Shown: positions 60,933-64,000 of the stretch, in pieces | Layout of the letters: the number at the start of each line of letters is the position of its first letter | Numbering within the stretch: position 1 is the first letter of the stretch | Source of the DNA: R-RK-3 sp963834945 | GTDB taxonomy: Bacteria; Pseudomonadota; Alphaproteobacteria; Rhizobiales; Rhodomicrobiaceae | DNA length: 64,000 nt | Direction of reading: 5' to 3' | NCBI GenBank assembly: GCA_963834945.1 | Contig: CAWIDT010000009.1 | Coordinates: 822,664-886,663 of the forward strand | Made by a program: the position numbers and the translations under genes | Notes under the pieces: generated by a model | What the model was told of the DNA's origin: nothing | Database searches by the model: none | Seen by the model: only the letters and a program-made list of their open reading frames with translations

Positions 60933-61268
60933 ATGGCTAAGTTTTCAACTGATTTGGATAGAGCTTTTTCCGCGCTCGCGGATCCGACGAGGCGGGCGAT
61001 CGTCAGCCGTTTGTGTGATGGACCGAAATCCGTAAGCGAACTTTCTCAGCCGTTCGAATTGGCTCTGCCATCGCTGCTCAAACATGTGCGTGTTCTTGAG
61101 CAGAGCGGGCTCATCAGCTCCGAGAAAATTGGACGCGTTCGAACCTGCAAGATTGAACCGTACGCCCTTCATGCGACCGAGGCGTGGATACAACAGCATA
61201 TTTCCGCCTGGGAGAAACGTCTCGATCGCATGGAAGTCCACATCGAACGCATGAAGAGGAAGAAATAA
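60933..61268 (+). CDS. ArsR family transcriptional regulator
   Basis: 111-aa winged-helix regulator from ATG 60933; an in-frame GTG/TTG upstream is less likely. Motifs: DRAFSALADPTRRAIVSRL, SVSELSQPFELALPSLLKH (recognition helix), HVRVLEQSGLISSEK. No metal-binding ELCVCDL motif, so it is of the metal-independent type that typically accompanies AHSA1/SRPBCC genes, as here. Confidence 0.9.
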   Translation: MAKFSTDLDRAFSALADPTRRAIVSRLCDGPKSVSELSQPFELALPSLLKHVRVLEQSGLISSEKIGRVRTCKIEPYALHATEAWIQQHISAWEKRLDRMEVHIERMKRKK

Positions 61269-61272
61269 GACG

Positions 61273-61776
61273 ATGAGCGACCCATTCAAAAACTCCGATT
61301 CCGCTTGGCGACACTGGCCTATCGATCGCGAAATTGTTTTAGGTCGAGTCATCGATGCGCCCCGGAGCGTCGTTTACGCCGCTTGGACCGACCCGGATCA
61401 AATACAAAAGTGGTTTGGGCCGGAAGGCATGGCGATCGAAACCAAAGAGATCGACCTCAATCCGGGCGGGGTCTGGCGATTTGACATGGTCGCTGCCGGT
61501 GGCACTCGCTACAGCAACCGAATGGTTTTTCTGCGTATGGAGGCCCCGGCGCTCATTGAGGTCGAGCACGGTTCAGATCAGGAAAACGACCCCGGTCGGT
61601 TCAGGATGCTCGTCACCTTCGATGAACAAAGCGACGGCAAGACCGTCCTCACGCTCCGTCAAATGCATCCGTCTAAGGAGCGGCGAGAATGGGCGATCGG
61701 CTTTGGCGCTGTCGAATATGGAGGGCAAACGCTGGAGAAACTGGCTCTCCACGTTGCGAAGGTCAGGGGCAAATGA
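61273..61776 (+). CDS. SRPBCC / AHSA1 domain protein
   Basis: 167-aa START-like protein with the AHSA1 pattern: APRSVVYAAWTDPDQIQKWF, then GGVWRFDMV. It forms a standard operon with the ArsR regulator, 4 bases downstream of it. The ligand is unknown; such pairs are common in bacteria and poorly characterised. Confidence 0.9.
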   Translation: MSDPFKNSDSAWRHWPIDREIVLGRVIDAPRSVVYAAWTDPDQIQKWFGPEGMAIETKEIDLNPGGVWRFDMVAAGGTRYSNRMVFLRMEAPALIEVEHGSDQENDPGRFRMLVTFDEQSDGKTVLTLRQMHPSKERREWAIGFGAVEYGGQTLEKLALHVAKVRGK

Positions 61777-61832
61777 GCGAATGGGCGGACCCTGGGAAAC
61801 GCCGCGGAAGCTTGCATGCGAGGCGAGACGCC

Positions 61833-62705
61833 TCAGCCCAGCGCGCGGCGCATGACCTCGCCGACCGAGCCCGCATTCGGGGCAATATGAATACCGGCGC
61901 TCCGAAGCGCCTCGATCTTGGCCTGCGTGCCGCCACTGCCGCCGCCAATGAATGCGCCCGCATGGCCCATCCGCCGTTCCGCCGGAGCATGACGTCCGAC
62001 CACCAAGGCGACAATCGGCTTTTCGGGTTTTAGCCGCGCGGCGAGCAGCGCTGCTTCCTCCTCCTCGGTGCTGCCGATTTCGCCGATGAGAACGATGCCC
62101 TTGGTGTCGGCGTCCTCCAGGAACAGCTCCAGGCAGGTCTTGAGGTCGATGCCGTGCACGGGGTCGCCGCCGACGCCGACCGTTGTCGACTGGCCCAGCC
62201 CCGCCGCCGTCAGCTGCGCCACCACTTCGCTGGTGAGCGAGGCGGAGCGAGAGGCGATGCCGATGCCGCCGGGCCGGGCGTTCACTGTCGTCATGACGCC
62301 GAGCTGCGCCGCGCCTGGAGTCAGCACCCCTTGCGAATTAGGCCCCACCAATATCGTGCGCGAGCCTTGCAGGGCGTCTCGTACCCGCACCATGTCGAGA
62401 ACCGGCACCCGCTCGGTGACGCAGACGGCGAGCGGCATTTCCGCCTCGATCGCCTCGATCACGGCGTGCGCGGCATTGGCGGGCGGCACGAAAAGAATGG
62501 TGGCGTTGGCGCCGGTGGCGGCCTTGGCGGCGCGGACCGTGTCGAACACCGGCAGATCGAGCGCCCGCCGCCCGCCCTTTCCCGGCGTCACGCCGGCGAC
62601 AACCTTGGTGCCATAGGCCAGCATGCGCTGCGTGTGATAGTGGGCCGCGTGTCCGGTCATGCCCTGGCAGAGGACGCGGCTATGCGTGCCGATGAGAATG
62701 GACAT
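61833..62705 (-). CDS. Succinyl-CoA synthetase alpha-like subunit
   Basis: 290-aa CoA ligase alpha subunit (SucD/MtkB group). The CoA-binding Rossmann domain has CQGMTGHAAHYHTQRM and GVTPGKGGRRAL; the phosphohistidine loop is RRMGHAGAFIGG. The usual GPNCPG motif reads GPNSQG here, so the conserved Cys is lost. It overlaps the beta-like gene by one base (TGATG). The TCA-cycle sucCD is normally beside mdh and sucA, absent here, so this is probably a second, specialised ligase (malyl-CoA or another acid); MtkA/MtkB-type function is only one possibility. Confidence 0.85.
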   Translation of the reverse strand: MSILIGTHSRVLCQGMTGHAAHYHTQRMLAYGTKVVAGVTPGKGGRRALDLPVFDTVRAAKAATGANATILFVPPANAAHAVIEAIEAEMPLAVCVTERVPVLDMVRVRDALQGSRTILVGPNSQGVLTPGAAQLGVMTTVNARPGGIGIASRSASLTSEVVAQLTAAGLGQSTTVGVGGDPVHGIDLKTCLELFLEDADTKGIVLIGEIGSTEEEEAALLAARLKPEKPIVALVVGRHAPAERRMGHAGAFIGGGSGGTQAKIEALRSAGIHIAPNAGSVGEVMRRALG

Positions 62706-63889
62706 CAGGCTGCCTCGCGCTTGACGAGTTTCACGGCGTGTTCGACGGCCTCGGCCATGGTTGCCGCCTCGATCAATTCGATGCCGAAGGCCTTCAGGCG
62801 TTCGTGGGCGAAGTCGGCATTGTTCCCGGCCAGCCTTGCCACGAGAGGCGGGCGGCGGCCCGAGCGGCGCATGGATATGGCGACGCCCTCGACGATGGTG
62901 TCGCAGCGCTGCATGCCGCCGCCATGCACATTGAGGAGCACGGCGCGCAGCGCCGGGTTGGCCAACAGCAGATCGAAGCCGAACGCAACGTCGAGGCTGG
63001 TGGCGGTGGTGCGCACATCCATGAAATTGGCCGGCCGGCCCCCGGCGTCCTTGAGCATATCCAGCGTCGCCAAAGCGAGACCGGCGCCGTTCGCGACCAC
63101 GCCGATATCGCCGTCCATGCCCAAATAATTGATGTTGTGCCCGTCGCTGGCGATATCATCCGGATCGCCGCCCTCGCGCATGACGGTCTCGCGCCAGGCC
63201 GCGATGTCGGGGTGGCGGAACAGGGCATTGTCGTCGATGGTCATCTTCGCGTCGACGGCCACATAGCTGCCATCCGCGATCACGGCCAAAGGGTTGATCT
63301 CGATCAGCGTCGCGTCGAGGTCCACCAGCGCATCGGCGAGGACCTGCAGCAGGGCGGCAAGCCTCGCGACGTCAGCACCGGCCGGCGCGATCCGCTTCGC
63401 CAGCGCGGCGAAATCCGCTACGGCGCGGCCGGACACGATGCGGACGATCCGGCGCTCAAGCTCGCCGCGCTCTTGGACGGCGCCTGGATTGGTGTCATCC
63501 ACCGACGCAGCGCTGCCGAGGACGACAATGTCTCCCGCTGCACGATCCAGCGCGATGGCGACATAGAGATTGGCGAGTGCCGTCACTTCCTGTTCGACAT
63601 AGACCCAGCGGACGCGTTCGCCGCGTGGCCCGGTCTGGCGCGTAACGAGCGGCCGGCCAAGCATGGCCGCCGCCGCCGCGCGGGCTTCGGCGGGAGATGT
63701 GGCGAAGCGGATGCCTCCGTTCGCCAGCCGGTCGCCCGCCTGCACTTGCGCCTTGACCACATAACGGCCGGGCGGCATCGCCCTGGCCAGCTTCTCCACG
63801 TCACCGGCAGTCGCAGCGACGTGTCCGGCGGCGATCGAGACGCCCTTGCGCGCCAGCAATTCCTTCGCCAGAAATTCATGAATATGCAT
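62705..63889 (-). CDS. Succinyl-CoA synthetase beta-like subunit
   Basis: 394-aa ATP-grasp subunit (SucC/MtkA group). The start MHIHEFLAKELLARKGV is typical; GRYVVKAQVQAGDR, LIEINPLAV, DAKMTIDDNALFRHPDI and LGMDGDIGVVANGAGLALATLD follow. The usual GGRGKAGGV loop is altered to QVQAGDRLANGGI. With the alpha-like subunit it forms a two-gene unit near the right edge. Confidence 0.87.
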   Translation of the reverse strand: MHIHEFLAKELLARKGVSIAAGHVAATAGDVEKLARAMPPGRYVVKAQVQAGDRLANGGIRFATSPAEARAAAAAMLGRPLVTRQTGPRGERVRWVYVEQEVTALANLYVAIALDRAAGDIVVLGSAASVDDTNPGAVQERGELERRIVRIVSGRAVADFAALAKRIAPAGADVARLAALLQVLADALVDLDATLIEINPLAVIADGSYVAVDAKMTIDDNALFRHPDIAAWRETVMREGGDPDDIASDGHNINYLGMDGDIGVVANGAGLALATLDMLKDAGGRPANFMDVRTTATSLDVAFGFDLLLANPALRAVLLNVHGGGMQRCDTIVEGVAISMRRSGRRPPLVARLAGNNADFAHERLKAFGIELIEAATMAEAVEHAVKLVKREAA

Positions 63890-64000
63890 GGCCTTCCTCC
63901 GTGCACGTCTTGGCGTGCGGCGTCCTGTTCATACCCGCCATCGGATTGCGCCGAGATCTCTCCGGGCGCTCCGGGACGAGGCAGGATTTGTGGTATGCAA

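Noticed and set aside
1..64000. CRISPR arrays, prophage or insertion-sequence transposases
   Set aside because: I found no regularly spaced repeats and no transposase, integrase or phage structural gene. The four 106-bp repeats are dispersed and non-coding.

Overview
The window is GC-rich, densely packed chromosomal DNA from an alphaproteobacterium, most likely of the order Hyphomicrobiales (Rhizobiales). Four things point there: the trpG-trpD-trpC-moaC-moeA-lexA order, a GAAC-N7-GAAC type SOS box before lexA, a gbpR/chvE/gguABC sugar locus of the Agrobacterium type, and copies of a short CTAGAGC-ended intergenic repeat that I associate with rhizobial genomes. Genus cannot be read from the sequence. 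I saw no rRNA, tRNA, CRISPR array, transposase or phage gene.

Layout. 1-9.1 kb: pepA (cut by the window edge) diverges from an outer-membrane assembly and housekeeping run, lptF-lptG-lptD-surA-like-pdxA-rsmA. 9.1-11.6 kb: yicC-gmk on the minus strand, then folB and a pterin carbinolamine dehydratase on plus. 11.7-15.3 kb: a lone allophanate hydrolase, a MarR regulator and an MFS transporter, with two matching palindromic operators. 15.4-18 kb: opgH (periplasmic glucan synthase) followed by an FkbM methyltransferase. 18.1-21.4 kb: a four-gene operon (BchC-like dehydrogenase, 6-pyruvoyl-tetrahydropterin-synthase homologue, GT4 glycosyltransferase, methyltransferase) of unknown product. 21.5-23 kb: an isolated MauJ-like gene. 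23.2-34.4 kb: ppiD-trpE on minus; tpiA, a secreted protein, secG, a SixA-like phosphatase, trpGDC-moaC-moeA and lexA on plus. 34.4-39.7 kb: comEC, gltX, gltA. 40.1-44.1 kb: a second unknown biosynthetic operon (DUF2064 transferase, GT87-like membrane glycosyltransferase, radical SAM/SPASM protein, GT2 glycosyltransferase). 44.4-47.5 kb: a b-type cytochrome with a Tat-exported molybdopterin oxidoreductase, a YjbR protein, a ruined aldehyde-oxidase operon, and ohr. 47.6-60.3 kb: a sugar uptake and oxidation locus. 60.3-64 kb: a small unknown gene, an ArsR/AHSA1 pair, and a pair of succinyl-CoA-synthetase-like genes.

How the genes work together. The 47.6-60.3 kb region encodes a ChvE-GguA-GguB ABC importer next to a GbpR-like regulator, plus aldose mutarotase, sugar dehydrogenase, lactonase, IlvD-type sugar-acid dehydratase, DgoK kinase and DgoA aldolase. 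Together these make a full non-phosphorylating-entry (De Ley-Doudoroff) route from D-galactose to pyruvate and glyceraldehyde 3-phosphate. GguC suggests a branch for L-arabinose.

Signs of decay and rearrangement: one-base frameshifts near the 3' end of moeA and the 5' end of comEC, a yagT-yagR deletion remnant, and four copies of a 106-bp repeat with inverted termini, two of which bracket the dehydratase gene. The best candidates for undescribed biology are the 18.1-21.4 kb pterin-synthase-homologue operon, whose PTPS-like protein has lost several catalytic residues, and the 40.1-44.1 kb radical SAM/glycosyltransferase operon.
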